Positions 11,487 to 24,193 are shown, numbered from the stretch's first letter. The stretch: 64,000 nucleotides of DNA from Eutreptiella sp. 'Long Island Sound 2002' (GCA_964036045.1 OZ038393.1:45996429-46060428); one strand, 5' to 3'. Numbers and translations: made by a program. The notes: a model not told the origin generated them from the letters alone.

Positions 11487-14400
11487 TGAAGCGGTACCCA
11501 GAACCCCATGGCTAGGCTAGGGCATACAACCGGTCTCCGGTCCACTAACCCCATGTACGGAAGGGAAGACCGGTCTCCGGTCCACTAACCCCATGTACGG
11601 AAGATGCCCGTTGACGCCCGGTGCGAGCCCGGCGGGAGCGTGTTCCGTGCCGTAAAGCCCCGCATCGGCAACCGATGCACCGCCAGCGGAGATTTGTATA
11701 TCAGAATATCAGGAATCAACAGGGTTTTATTTTCATATTGTTTCCGTCAGCTTTTACGCTTCCGTTCTGATATTCACTGCTTTGACTGCTGGCGGTTGGA
11801 TCGCGACTTTACCGTAACCGCCAGTTTAACTGTTTATAATGGAAATTTTAACGCAATCCGTCACGAAGGCTCCAAAGTCTTCAGGAACTGCATGGATGCA
11901 TCCGCAATTTTCACATCTTACACTCGCAACCTTAATCCGAATTTTCCAGGATGTTGAAATCGGATTTTCGACTTCGACATCCCCGCACTTGATTTGACCT
12001 CTTTCGAGTAGACCTACGTGCTTCCCTATGCACGAATCAACTTTCCTTTTATCCTGCCCTCCATTTGTCTTAAAGATATGGGCAAAACAAAGTTGATTCA
12101 TGAGGCCACTTGTGAAGGTCATATCTCGTGTTGCTTGCGAGGAATGACAATAAGGAAACGTGGGATGTATTCACAATACTCCCGACGTAATTTAGGAAGC
12201 ATCATATGCCTTGCGTTTCCACACGTGCGCGCTAGTGTAATGGATCATGGTCAAGAGGGTGGAGTTTGCGTTGTAACTCTATGGCCATGATATTGCGTGC
12301 GTTAAGATAACTTTCGAGTGTAGCGCGCGAGTGTTGGTGTGGCATAGGAACTCTCCTTGAGTTCCTATGAGCGATTGACACAAAGTTATGCCCTTGGAGG
12401 GGCATGACATATCGTGGGGGGAGCTACCTTTTTCGGCAATATGTGGTATGTGCCATATGTTGTGTTGCGTGCCCATTTGGCGGGTCCATCGCTCCAAGCC
12501 GAACCCGCCAATGGACCTCAAATTGTGTAAGCCCCTTCTCCATACTCCCCACTATCAATTGCAAGCCTAACCTCCGTGAAGGGAAGCTTGTGTGGCGATC
12601 CCAAAGCGATGCGTTGGGAGCAAGGTGTGTGTTTTGCAATTTTCCATATTTTCATGTGCCCACTTGGGAAGTAGCGCTCGTAACCTTTCAAGGCGCCCCA
12701 AGTGGAGCACATATGTGGGATCGGAGGTCATTGGTGTCAAGTCATTGTGTTTAGAAGGATTAGTTGATTGCACGATCCAATCCGAAGATATTATAATATA
12801 ATTGTGCACCTTTCAAGGCACTTTTGTGTGTCTTTGTACAAATTTTGCCGTTTTTGGCCCGTCATGATGTCAAGTGGCGACCGTGTATCTCAACATTGCG
12901 CTCAATTCACATCATGACTCAAGTATGTTATGAGGGTACATACTTCGGTGCCCAACATATCTTGAACCCAGCGGATAACTCCTCGTGGACTTGGCATACC
13001 GTGGCCGCCATGTTGGCGATTTGGGACCATCCCAAATCATGGGTTCAAATGGCGACCCTGCCATTCCCAAAACCGGAGGAGTTGGGCGACGCCCAAAAGA
13101 TATGTTGGACACACATGACTTGATACCAATCCTATGGCACACTCTGGTCCAAGTCGGGCATGTGCCTCATTTGCCCCAACCATGAGTGTGCGCATCTTTG
13201 GCCATTTTGAGCAATTTCCCACTTTTGCTGCCCGCCGTGCACTATTTTGAGCTCACCCGTGCACGCCGGACGCATGGACCAATGGACCATATATGACATG
13301 GGTGTTATGTATATTGGTCCCCATAGTTCACAGACCACGTGGGCGAAGCGGAGCAACCTTCGTTAAGGCGCTAGCCCAAAGTGAGTGTGGGCAATTTTGC
13401 CATTTTGGCATTTGTGAACCCAATTGGGATCGTCACCACGCCAGGTGGCATTGAGATCTTTGAGAGCCAAGGTCATGGGAGTCTCTGTTGGACTCCTGGT
13501 GGATCGCGTATGGAATGGCGGATCCGATCTCCGAGCCGGCGTGGAGATATACTATTGGCAGCACCCCAAATTTTGGCTCATTTCGAGCAGCCAAAATGAC
13601 CCCATTTTGGGCCCCGAATTTCCCCCTTCCGTGTGGTCAATTGGCGGCTGCATTCCTCTATGCCCACAGCGAGCCCGGACCTAACTTCAAGTTGTACACT
13701 CAGATGTGAGTCCTAGGTCCTGTCTCCTAACCTGTGGGCTCTTGGCCTTGCCCTGGCGGGGCGAGCCACGCGTGGAGATAACGCCAATTTTGGTGATTTT
13801 GGCATCATGACCCCACTTGACGAATCCGTGTTGCCCTGATGCCGGGACCTCAGAGGGAACCAGGTTGGGTGAGGGCTCCAGGGAGTTCGTACTCGAAGGG
13901 CATAGTGTCAGTTGCCTCGTCCCTACCTCTGGCAGGTCCAGACGAGGGGTCAATTTTGGAGATTTTTGAGCTAATTCCAGTTTGGGCTGAAACAGCCCAT
14001 TTTCAGCTACCAACTCCTAGGTGACAATGGCGGGGCCATATCTCCGACTCAGAGTGGAGTTGGGACCTGCTGTTGAGGAAGCATCGGGGGCTACCATCGG
14101 TTGGCCTTGGAGCACTTTGGTTCCCGGGAACTCGCCTGTGGCTGGGCGGGGCACCCCCCCTATTGGCAGGGTTTCAGGGTCCGGACTGAGCAGGGCATGG
14201 GTTGTGTTTGAGCCCCCGCCCCCACCAGCCACTGGAAGGGTTGGACCTGGGATTGGGATACAAGTTAGGATAGAGTGTCTATTGTCCTGTGATGCCCTTA
14301 CCCAAGTCCAGTCTTAACCCCATGTGTACATATCCTGATGTGTTGCTGTACATACTTTCGTTCCCTTGTTGCAGAGTGGCAAGGATCCTGAAACGCTTTG

Positions 14401-14511
14401 TCACATGACACGAGCGTATTGATGCCCTTGTGAGCGTAGTGCTTTGCCTGCCTGCTCACCTGTGCGTGTCACCGCAGCGTCCCGTGGCCGGCCCCCCACG
14501 GGAACGCGTCA
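11487..14511 (+). repeat. E2 left (5') LTR, 3025 bp
   Basis: It runs from TGAAGCGGTACC to GGAACGCGTCA and matches 25690-28668 almost throughout. Its 46 extra bases relative to the right copy are a segment near 13685-13731 bounded by CTAAC repeats, best explained as a deletion in the right LTR. A 40-bp unit beginning ACCGGTCTCCGG is repeated twice near 11529-11603 in both LTRs. The frame that is open for 228 codons in the right LTR is interrupted here by TGA 11955-11957 and by a TAG near 12008. Confidence 0.93.
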
Positions 14512-14882
14512 AAAGCGTTTCACCGCCGCGGGGTTACCCAGCCCTCGCGTGCCACTCGGGGCCACCAACCCCGAGCAGCGCTGCGCAGCTCGCAACTCGC
14601 AGCGCAGCGCAGCGACTCGCAGCGCAGCGCAGCGGCTCGCAGCGCCGCCGAGCGACAGCGCCGAGTTCGTCAGGGAGCCCGCAGCGCCGTCCAGAGCATC
14701 GCCCTGACCGCGCAGCGACCGTGGAAGAGGTGCACAGACCAGGACTCCTGCATCAGCGAGTCCCATCGGCCGACAAGCAAGGCCGCGTCAACCACCTCCA
14801 CAACCACCAGCTGACCAGCACCAGCCGCACTCCCAATCCAGTGCTGCAGCACCCGCCTCAACAACCACCACCAGTTCGTTGA
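14512..14882 (+). other. E2 5' leader with GCAGC repeats
   Basis: The sequence between the left LTR and the first long open frame. It contains a short-period GCAGC/CTCGCAGC repeat at about 14,575-14,650. No CCA-complementary primer site is recognised at its start (AAAGCGTTTCACC). Confidence 0.5.
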
Positions 14883-17732
14883 GTGGAACGAGTGCAGACC
14901 AAGGACGTCAAGACCAACTACGCCCCCGCTGCCATGGTGAATTGGCAAGAAGCGGGTACGACGTGGCCGCGGCCCCACCCCCATGCGGCACGCCTGCTGC
15001 GTGGGTCGGTTTGGGACCAGCACTACCGCCACAGCCACCCCAAGTGCGAAGGCGGCATGCCCGGGAGCTTCGAGCTCCGCGAGGACATGGGGGAGGACCG
15101 CCTGCGGGCAGTGAAGGAGTGGCTGCGGGCGGAAGGGTACGAGTACCGCTTCCGCCGCAAGCGCTGGAGGACGTGGACCCGGCCGGACAGGCCCGGCGAA
15201 GGCCTGCGTCCCGACGGGATTGAGGAGGACGAGGAGCCCAACGTGTACCCGTCGGGCGCCTCGATCAATGTCTCCATGTGGGACATGATCGGGAAGAACT
15301 TCCCGGAACCGGGGAGCGAGCGCAGGCTGCAGGGCAGCAGCAGCGCGTCTCCGGCGAAGGAGAAGCGGTCCGCCGGGGACAGAAAGCGCAACCAGAAGTG
15401 GCGGGAGTACCAGGAGTCCCTGGCCGCCGAAGCCGCCCAAGGCGCCAAGGGCGGAACTCCAGCCCCCAGTCCCCAACGGGCCAATGGTGGTCACCACCCC
15501 GGCCACGCCACCCTTGGTGACTTCATGGAAGTCACCAAGCAGACCAGGGCCAAGCCCCGTCCGCTGCTCCTGAGGCCCCAGCAGGCCCCAGCAGGCCCCA
15601 GCAGCGACGTGGAGCCGGCCCACCGCGGAAGGATGCCGGCCGACCAGGCCAGCTCCAGCAGCAGCGCAGCTCCCGCTCAAAGGGACGTGGCGCGCGCCTG
15701 TGAGCGCGTCTGTGGGGTGCCCTGCAACCTTCGGGTTGCCCGGCAACGGGCCACGCAGCGGAACGCTGCCGCGGAGGGCGCCGTCGGCATCGTTCATGAG
15801 GAGGCCACCGAGTGGGGCAGAGGCATCGACTACCACGCCTCGAAAGTGGCAGCCATCGCGGCCGGTCTCACGGCTGCGGCCGCCCATGAGGCAGTGGCTG
15901 CCCGGATCAGGGCAACCGACGAGGAAACCCGCCGAACGCAGGAGGCCGTTGCCTGCAAGGAGGCCGAGGTGAAGGCGCTGGAAGAGGCGCTTGCCCAAGG
16001 GAGGGCAAAGAAGGAGGCGGGGGAAAGGGCCCACGCCGAAGCGACGGCTAAGGCCCAAAAGGACGCCGCCAAGAAAGACGCCATCGAGGCCGCGCGACGG
16101 AAGGTCGCTGGGGAGAGGGCCAAGACGGAGGCGGAGCTGGCGACGTTGGAAGCGGAGAAGGCTCGGCTGCAGCGGGCCCGGGAAGCCGAAGCGGCTCGCG
16201 CCCCGGAGGAAGCTGAAGCGCGAGCTGCCGCAGCCACGGCCGCCGCAATGGAGGAGGCAGAGGCCAAACTCCGCCGCGAGACTCCCCCGGGAGGATCATG
16301 AGTGGAGACCCTTCGAAAGCTTTTCGAAGGGGACGCCTCCTCCAAGATGACGCTGGACGAGGCCGACACGGGCAGCAGTGGGAGCAGTGGCCCCACTGCC
16401 CATCGACGGAGGAAGGGCAAGGGGAAGACCCCCGGGAGGCCGCGGAGGCCAGCACGTGGACACCCCCACGACAGTGACCCCTTCTTCACCGCCAGTGACG
16501 GGGATGAACGAGGCCGCCGACATCGCCAAGTGGTGGCTTGGACGGGCGGAGGAGGCGGAGACGTCCCCATGGAATCGGGAGGTGAGGATGAGGATCTCCC
16601 TCCTCCCTACCGGAGCTCGGAGTCTTCCGAGACCGAGATGCCCAGGTGGGATGACATGGACGAGGATGACGACATGGACTTTGGCATCACGAAGAAGCGC
16701 CCATCCTCGGACCCACCGAGGCGACCTGGCGGAGCCCCACCGGAACCCCTTGGCGGAGGACCATCAGGACCCCCGGGAGGACGCCCACCAAGTGGACCCC
16801 CTGGAGGCGGACCACCGGGCGGGGGAGGACCCCCTGGACCGGGCGGACCCAGCAGAGGCCCTCCTGGAGGACCCCCTGGGGATCCTGACGACCCACCAGG
16901 GAAGGGCGACCCGGATACCACCTGGCGGTGGATTGTCTACCTCCGCAGGAGGGTCTTTTCCCTCGAGTGCGAGGTAGACACGGGCAAGGGCGAGATGGCT
17001 CGCATCTCAAAGGTTGCCGCGCGCGCGCAGAAAGAGCTGGACATCGCAAGGTCCGAGATCAGACAGCTGAACACGGTCATCAGCGGCCTGCAGCAGATGC
17101 TGGACGCGCTGGAAGCCCGTGGGAGTGTCGGCAGCGACCACCCACCCCTGGAGTCTGGCTCGTCGGACGACGGCTGGGGACCCGGACCAGGTCCAGGCAG
17201 ACCCCACGCCCCCGGCAGAGCCCCCAGGAGTCGCCCCAGCGCCAGTGCCCCCTCTTTCACCGCCCGCTCTCACCACAGCGCGGGCCGCCGCAACGAGCGC
17301 GTGCCGCCCGGCAGTGGCAGTGAGGATTGGTGTGATGAGTGGCTCAGCGCGGAGTACCGCAGCCACCGTGCCCCACCGCGGACACTGGTACGCCCCCGGC
17401 GCCCCGCACCAGCCCTGGAGCTAAACCCAATGGCTGGTGGACGTTATGGTGGACTCAGGGATGAGGTCCCCAGAGGAGACGTGGAGTGGGATGTCGGTGA
17501 AGGTGAGGACCTGGACCTGGACCTGGAGGAGTTCGACATCAGCCCGCCGCGTGGTGTACGACGGGAGGCCGCTGAAAGCAGCCGCCGGCGCCGTGATGAG
17601 GATGCGTACATGGAAGCAGTACGGCGTGAACATCTAGGTTCAGCGTACATGGAGGAACCGCGGCGTAGCCACAGGGATTCCATGGAGGAGATGGACGTGG
17701 CGGCCGTGGGAGTCCGTGGGCGAGGCCGATGA
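14883..17732 (+). pseudogene. E2 gag N-terminal extension: coiled coil plus Gly/Pro-rich acidic region
   Basis: One frame spans about 950 codons, interrupted once by TGA 16299-16301. The first part carries C-E-R-V-C-x3-C-N-L-R near 15,700 and then a long Ala/Glu/Lys-rich heptad-like segment (about 15,840-16,280) that should form a coiled coil. The second part is acidic, then has a collagen-like Gly-Pro-rich stretch (about 16,720-16,910), then another helical segment, and ends in an Arg-rich region. This is far longer than a usual Ty3/gypsy gag leader. It may assemble or scaffold particles (inference). The frame chosen starts at a GTG; the true initiation codon is unknown. Confidence 0.6.
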
Positions 17733-19218
17733 GAACCTCGGTCGACCTCGCGGCCGGCGTTCATGGTCTCTAAGGCCGCGGACGCCGCCGTGTGGGAAGA
17801 CTTGAAGGCATCAAGCCCCCCATGTACGACGGCAACCCCCTCAACCTCGACCGCTTCTTGGAGAAGCTGGACGATTGGGGGCTGACCGTCACTGAAGACA
17901 TGCCTCACGCGGATGCGGAGAGATATGTCTTCAGACGGTTCAGGTACCGCCTGCCGGAAGTGCTCGGAGAGCTATACTTCATGGCGACCAAGGAGGGGAA
18001 AATCAAGACCCTCAAGGAAGCCAAGAAGTGGCTCAACGAGCAGGAGCGGGTGGACGCTCCGCAGGTGGCTGCCAAGCGGTGGAAGTCCATCAAGCTTGAG
18101 CATGATGGACGGGAGATCCGCCTGCGGGATTGGCGGGACTTCCGAGGGAAATACACCCTCTACCGCCGCAACGTGGAGGATTGGAACGAGGGTGACGAGC
18201 AGGCTCGCCTGCTCTCCATGCTGCCGGAAGCATGGATCAAGAGGGTCACCAAGGAGGAATCCAAGAGGGCCAAGTCCAACCACACGGTCAAGATGATGCT
18301 CTCCAAAGAGTATCATACGAACGTGGTGGCTTGAGCGAAGAAGAACGTGGCCCGGGATGTCAAACGGCACTCCCTGCGGAACGCTCTCCTCATCACCGTC
18401 CCAGGCGATCGCGAGAAGAACGCGATGTGGTGCCTTGACGAGTGTGAGTTGAGCGGCCAGACCATCCGTCTGCAGCCCATCCCGGCGCGGATGAGCTGCG
18501 ACGAGATCCTGGAGTGGGTTGGCGAGGAAGTACTCAAGGAGTACCGAAACCTCCACCACACCCGCGGGTTGAGGCCCGGTGACCTCGACGTCAACTACGT
18601 TGGCGAGGGACCTGGCGGGGAAGCTGCCATGGACCCAGCGGGAGCCGGCGGCGATGAGACTCTCGTCGACGATGACGACGACGATGAGCCCGCCGAAGTG
18701 GCCGTGTGTGCCTTCGTGGCCAAGAACCTGAGCGCGGGGAGCAATCCGGGAAACTGGAAGCCCCTGCAGCAGGGTTGGAGGAAGCAGGAGACCCTCCGCT
18801 TTCTTTTGGGGAGTTCATACGAGCTCACCCTCAGGGCTGTTTCGTGTGTTATGGGAGGAAGCGAGGCTTCAACCATGACCACCGAACATGCCCCGTCCAC
18901 AAGGCCGACACGGAGGCTTACAAGAAGGCGCACGGGTCGAAGAAGCGTGCGCCCGCGGGTATCCGGGAAGCCAAGGTGGAGGTGGACAGGGATGAGCTCT
19001 CCAAGCTGGTGTCGCAGGGGACCGAGTTGACCAAGGAGATCCGGGAGATCAAGAGGAACTGGGTCCCCAGGTCGGACAACAAGAACAAGGAGAACAACCA
19101 GAATGACCAGAACAAGGACAAGGACAAGAACAAGGGTAAGCAAGGGGGAAGGAAGAAGGGCATCAACGAGGTTGATGCGGAGGAGAACACCCCTTCTTCC
19201 ACAACTGACGCCCCCTAG
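17733..19218 (+). pseudogene. E2 gag capsid and nucleocapsid region, broken
   Basis: The capsid part begins with PPMYDGNPLNLDRFL (about 17,816), which matches KYNGNPRRWPQF of E4. The frame is interrupted by TGA 18332-18334 and continues to about 18,810. It then passes by a -1 step into the frame open at 18706-19218, which holds a zinc-knuckle-like C-F-V-C-x8-H-x4-C (from 18838) and a Lys/Asn/Gln-rich basic tail ending at TAG 19216-19218. The string TTTTGGGG lies at the frame change (18804-18811). A simple deletion is as likely as programmed slippage here. Confidence 0.75.
19216..19218 (+). promoter_or_regulatory. E2 in-frame UAG at the gag-protease junction
   Basis: The nucleocapsid tail ends in TAG followed by CGGAGCCCC. 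The frame continues open through protease and the Dam-like domain. This matches the arrangement in E1, E3 and E4. A CGG after a stop is also known from some viral readthrough contexts (usually UGA). Confidence 0.5.
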
Positions 19219-20060
19219 CGGAGCCCCTGCAGCCAAGGGCCCCAGCTAGGGCGGTCGCAGGATGGTGACGTGGGAAGCGCCGAACCATCCCAGTCGGGAG
19301 TCGATAGACACAAAGGGACTGCCGCGGGCGGAAGGCCCGGTCCGGCACCCAGTCGCGGAGGCGGGGTGAGGGCAAGTGAAGGCACGAACCCTTGCACCCG
19401 TCCGTCCTTCGCGACCAAGAATGTGTTTGATGTACTACAAGATCTTTCCGAGAGTATCGAAGGATCAGCCGGACCGCAGCTGGATGCTGCAGATGGGCAG
19501 CCTGAGCCCATTGTCCACGTTCTGCACCAGTTGCTTGTTGAGCTTCTGGAACGGCCAGAGATCCTGAGTTTGCACGCCGTGCGCCGTGTCGGTCGCGAGC
19601 GGCAGTTGCATCTTAAGGTCCGTGCCTTATGCGGGGAAGTGGAAAAGGTTTTCGACGTGTTGGTCGACACGGGAGCTCAGGTCAGCTTGGTCAAGGCTGA
19701 CCTACTTCCACCAGAGTGTCTGACCGACAGTCGGAAACCTGTCAGGCTGAAGGTGGCGAACGGCCAGTACATGGTGGGAGGCACGAAGGAAGCGGCCATT
19801 GGGCTGCAGCTCGTGAACCATCGTGAGCTGAGCCGCCCAGACCTCGGCAAGGAAATCCTCCTGCACGGTCGCTTCTACGAGGCCGAAATGGACTGGGACA
19901 TGATCGTCGGGTACGACTTCATGATGGACACGGACTCCGGCGTCCTCCCGGCCCAGGCCTCCATGACCCTGTACCAGGACGACCAGCTCTCGTGGCTTTC
20001 GTCACCTGAGCACCATGTGGAATGCCAATGGATCCACCCCGAACGCAATCAGCTCGAAGT
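19219..20060 (+). pseudogene. E2 aspartic protease
   Basis: Retropepsin that would process Gag-Pol. The strand FDVLVDTGAQVSLV carries an intact D-T-G (about 19,663-19,671). The C-terminal motif DMIVGYDFMM lies near 19,900. The frame is open from the UAG at 19216 through the domain, so this protease could be intact even though the element is not. Its own start codon is not obvious, consistent with translation only as a Gag-Pol fusion. Confidence 0.85.
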
Positions 20061-20099
20061 GGCCGCGCTGGACACTGAGCCCACTGGGCCAGCAAACCA

Positions 20100-20535
20100 G
20101 GAGTATGGCGTAAGGCCGGAAGTGGCGAACCGAGTGGTCGCGGACCTGGGAGCGTCGGATCTGGCCCTGGATGCGTTCTCTTCAGGAACCTCCGCCCATC
20201 TTCGGGTGTGTGAGAAGTACTGGAGCGCACAGGACTTCGCGTGGAAGAAGCACTGGGGTCCGCATCAGGGCTTGATGTGGATCCATTGCCCTCGATGGGA
20301 CATTCCAAGAGCGATAGCGAAGATTCGCAAGGACCGCTCCAAGGCAGTGCTGGTTGTTCCTATGGGATGCACCGAGGAGGAAAGTACCCGACATTGGGTA
20401 GCCTCATTGACCAACATGACCTGAAACAAGGTCGTCCTACCGGCTGGAGAGGGTGTCTATCAGGAGGCTAAAGGACAGCCCATGCCACCCCAGAGATGGC
20501 CAACAGAATTCCACTATGTGGATGGGGGCCTTGAT
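20100..20535 (+). pseudogene. E2 Dam-like methyltransferase-type domain, catalytic motif lost
   Basis: The domain follows protease in the same frame. L-D-A-F is at about 20167-20178, H-C-P-R-W replaces N-P-P-F at 20284-20298, KAVLVVPMG is the following strand, and PPQRW...VDGG closes the domain after an in-frame TGA at 20422-20424. The order and spacing match the domains in E1 and E4. Loss of both Asn and the second Pro removes the catalytic signature. Confidence 0.6.
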
Positions 20536-21120
20536 CAGGCCGACACCACGGACTTCGTCTGTGTCAACCGCATCATAGCAGAGCCATGGAGGCAATGCTT
20601 TGCGGTTCACCCTGTTGACATCGAAGAATCGGAATCAGAAGACCCCCTCACTGAAGAGGAGTGGGATCTGGTTCAGGGGTATATGGATCAGCCCTTTCAC
20701 GACTGGGGAAACCAGCGTGAGGGCAAGGGCCACGACAGAGCCTGGTGGGAAGTGGACTCGATCGTCTCTGGTTCCTATGACGGGAACACCTTCGTGCAGA
20801 GGGTGCTGGACCACCTATCCAGCCAGGACGAGCCAATCGGGGGTAACCCACCCACCTACGGCGATCTATTCCGAGGCAAGACCAGAGATGGCCCTTTGGG
20901 CCACCTGGGAAGACCGCCTGAGCCGAAGACGAGCGGAGTAGCTACCCCTCAAGTAAGCTCCGTGGTTCAAGTGCCCGGAAAAGCCAAGGCGGAGTCTGAT
21001 GATTGCCCCAAGATTCAGGCATTGAGGGCCAGGCTGAAGCAGAAGATACCTTCTTCAGCGGTAAGCCTGTGTTTCCCCCACCGGTGCGTGGACCGTATGG
21101 CGAGGCCAAGATACGACTGA
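20536..21120 (+). pseudogene. E2 acidic linker between Dam-like domain and reverse transcriptase
   Basis: The same frame as the Dam-like domain continues with an acidic segment (SESEDPLTEEEWDLV) and ends at 21120. The reverse transcriptase is in another frame, so a frameshift lies near 21,045-21,065. E4 has a comparable Ser/Asp-rich linker at the same place. No fold is recognised. Confidence 0.5.
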
Positions 21121-22080
21121 AGCAGGACCCCCGTGTGTATCGGCACCGGGAGTTTGCCCTGAGGGGCGAGAGGAAAGAGCCCATGGAGAAGATCCTCCGT
21201 GACTTCATCCAGAGAGGCTGGCTTGAGCCGTGCCACTCCGAGTGGGCCTCTCCCTGCTTCGTCGTCCCCAAGAAAGTTGCCGGTGAGTGGCAGCTCGTGG
21301 TCGGCTACCGCGGCCTGAACGCCCAAACGCAGCACGACAGCTATACGCTGCCCCTCATTGAGGACATGCTGCAAAAGCAACACCGGCGGAGGATCTTCAC
21401 GGTGATTGACCTGAAACATGGTTATCATCAGATGCCTCTCGCCGAGGAGTCCCGTGCCTGCACAGCCATGAGCACCCCACTTGGACCTCTCCAGTGGAAG
21501 GTGATGCCCATGGGCGTTACCAACGGCAATGCGGCTTTTCAGCGGATGCTGGAGAACCTGCTTGAGCCGGTGCGTGACTGTGCGGACCCCTTCGTGGACG
21601 ACGTGATCATCGCGTCTGGGGACCCCAGTATGAGCTACGAGGAGCTCCTGGAGGCACACGAGAGGGACGTCACTCGAGTGCTGGACCTTCTGGTTCAGCA
21701 CAAACTCACGGGCAGCAGTGACAAGGCCACCATTGCGGTAAGCGAGGTGGTCTTCGCTGGCCACGTGGTCAGGAACGGGCAGCGAAAGCCCATACCTGGC
21801 AAGGTGGCTGCGATTGAGCACTGGGAAACGCCCAAGACGGTCTCTGAGCTACGGGCGTATCTGGGGTTCTGCAACTACTACTCGGGGTATATCAAAATGT
21901 ATGCCGAGTATGCAGCCCCCATGACGACCATGCTCAAGGGCAACCGAGAGGAGACGAAGAAGGGGTCCGAGAAGGCTCTGGTCTGGACAGCTGAGTCCGA
22001 CCGTGCCTTTGAGGGGATGAAGCAGGCGCTGCTATCCGCAGTGGGTCTGCACCTCGTGGATCCCGACCGAGGGTTCGTCC
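21050..22080 (+). pseudogene. E2 reverse transcriptase
   Basis: The polymerase domain is continuous in the frame 21003-22718. Visible motifs are RGWLEPC, EWASPCFVVPKK, LVVGYRGLN, FTVIDLKHGYHQM, MPMGVTNGNAAFQ and the catalytic F-V-D-D (21591-21602). LVVGYR has Gly where LVVDYR is usual; this Asp is conserved but not one of the metal ligands. The connection segment YLGFCNYYSGYI follows. The domain itself could be active, but the frame is separated from protease by a shift. Confidence 0.9.
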
Positions 22081-22530
22081 TGCGCACCCACGCTTCCGAC
22101 TACGCCATTGGCGCTGTGTTGCAGCAAGTGCTTGACGACGGGAGGCACGTCCCCGTGGCCTTCTGGAGCCGAGTCCTGGCGGAAGGCCAGAGACGGACGT
22201 GGACGCCCCGTGAAAAGGAGGCGTATGCCATCGTCATGGCTCTCAGGAAATGGGCTGGGTACATAGCCCTCCATCCCGTCACCGTCTGCACCGACCATCA
22301 GAGTCTGCAGTCGTGGCACAAGGAGCACGTGGACACCCCCTCAGGTCCCGCGTCCCGACGGGCAAGATGGCGTGAGACCTTGCCCAAGTTCGACCTCACG
22401 GTTCTGTATATTCCTGGAAAAGATAACACCGTGGCGGACTGTCTCAGTAGGTGGGCCTATCCCGCCAGCAAGGGCATGACAGATATCTCTGCCCATGGCG
22501 ATGAGGCTCAGACCGCTGAAGCCAAGAGGA
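22041..22530 (+). pseudogene. E2 RNase H with Asp-to-His change at first catalytic position
   Basis: The fold runs from FVLRTHASDYAIG to NTVADCLSRWAYP. In E1 and E4 the first catalytic Asp is in D-A-S; here it is His (CAC, 22089-22091), one base from GAC. Glu in PREKEAYAI, Asp in TDHQSL and Asp in VADCLS are present. Loss of a metal-binding Asp should abolish RNase H activity. Confidence 0.85.
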
Positions 22531-22718
22531 TCATTGAAATGGAGCGCCTGATGGAGGAGGAGGGTGCTAAATGCTTCGTCGTCATGGCTGCAGATGCCCC
22601 CCTCGCGTCGAGGGTGAGCAGAGCGGTCAGAGTACTCGCCCCTGATGAAGCTGAGTCCAACAAGCACCTCTTCCCGGAATCTTGCCTCCAGGACGACTGG
22701 ACCGACGACTCCGCCTAG

Positions 22719-24193
22719 TCTGAGGCCTTTGCGGCCGAATATAGGGCTGTGACCGACCCTGATGAGGGGCAGAAGTGGCCAAAGGGGCTGACTGAGGACG
22801 ATCGCAAGCTCTACCGGAATGGTAAGCTGCTAGTACCAGAGTCCCGGATGCTCGAGCTGTGTGAAGCTTGGCACCACCACATGCTGCACCCAGGGGTCAA
22901 GAAGCAAGCTCTTGACATGCAGCGTCGGTTCGAGATCGACCATATCGTTCTCTACACCGCCATCAAGAAGGTCAGGAAGGGTTGCTCGGTCTGTCAGGCC
23001 TGCAATCCCGATAACCGGAACGTCAAGAGGGAAGCCCAATGGACCCCGGTTCTTGACCAGCCCATGGAGAGCGTGGCCATGGACGTCTTCTCCATGCCCG
23101 AGGTGCACATTGGCAAGGAGACCTTTGACTTTGTGGTTCTCTGTGTGGACCGCCACAGCGGCTACGTTGTAGCCGTTCCGGCACGCAAAAAGGGGTTGCT
23201 TGCCAAAGAAGTGGCAGTCATGATGATTCGTCATTGGCTGACCGTCTTTGACATCCCCCGCACCATTTGCAGTGACCGAGGGCCCCAGTTTACTGGTGGC
23301 TGGTTCAAGGCTATGTGTTCCCTCATGGGGATACGTCACGCCAAGAGCGTCGCCTATCTCAGCCGGTCTAACGGCCGTGCTGAAGTGGCTGGACGGCAGC
23401 TGTTCGGGAAGCTGCGCAAGATCCACATCACCAATCCACGTCGGAACTGGTTTGAGGAGATGTGGCCTGCTCGAAGGCCCATCCTGACACCCCCACACCG
23501 GGTGGTTGGTCCCCTCACCAGATTCTTTTCGGCAGGGACCCCCTGGGTAGGGGACTTCCCTTGTCTGGTGATGGCATGGCTATGGACGCCAAAGAGTTCT
23601 TCGCGCGGCAAGAGCAAACGGCGCGGGACATCCGCCAGCAACTCAAGAAGGAGCATGCTGAGCGTCAGAAGTCCGCCCCGAGCTCGACAGAGCAAAATTT
23701 CAGGGTGGGAGACCCGGTGTGGGTGATCAGACCCCGCCCCATGGGCACCCACCGCACCAAGACCTGGTTCACACCCGGCGAGGTGGTCCGCAGGATTGGT
23801 GAGGACACCTACCGCATCAAGGTTGGTCACGGACAGTTCCGGGAGCGCCACGGGAGTCAACTCCGTGTGCGGGAACCCGACCTCCGTGGCCAACATGTGT
23901 CCCTGAACTATGCCGCACATGAGGCTGATTCGGACGACGATTATGCTGAACAGGACGACTACACCGTCGAGAATTTCCTGGCTCAGCGTCCGAAAGCCTC
24001 GGCACCCGGAGGTCTGGAGTTCAAGGTTCGTTGGCGACGCTATGGGCCGTCCCACGACACCTGGGAACCCGTCTCCTCGTTCGTGCCGCGGGTCAATACT
24101 CCCTTCATGGAGTACATCCGCAAGCACAAGACCAAGATCCATGTCTCGGACTTGGCAGCACTCACCCAGGCGATTGCAGCCAGCGGTGCCTGA
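22719..24193 (+). pseudogene. E2 integrase with C-terminal chromodomain
   Basis: In frame with RNase H but separated from it by TAG 22716-22718. The zinc domain has histidines in AWHHHMLHPG and C-S-V-C-x2-C. The core has D (23082-23084), D (23274-23276, SDRGPQF) and E (23382-23384) with 35 residues between the last two. A frameshift near 23,460 moves the C-terminal part to the frame 23462-24193. That part holds a basic DNA-binding domain (VGDPVWVIRPRP) and a chromodomain (FKVRWRRYGPSHDTWEP). Chromodomains of such elements bind histone marks and bias insertion. The copy is broken by one stop and one shift. Confidence 0.88.

Noticed and set aside
18804-18811. E2 string TTTTGGGG at the gag frame change as a -1 slippery site
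   Set aside because: T TTG GGG is not a classic slippery heptamer, and E2 gag has other lesions, so a simple indel is more likely.
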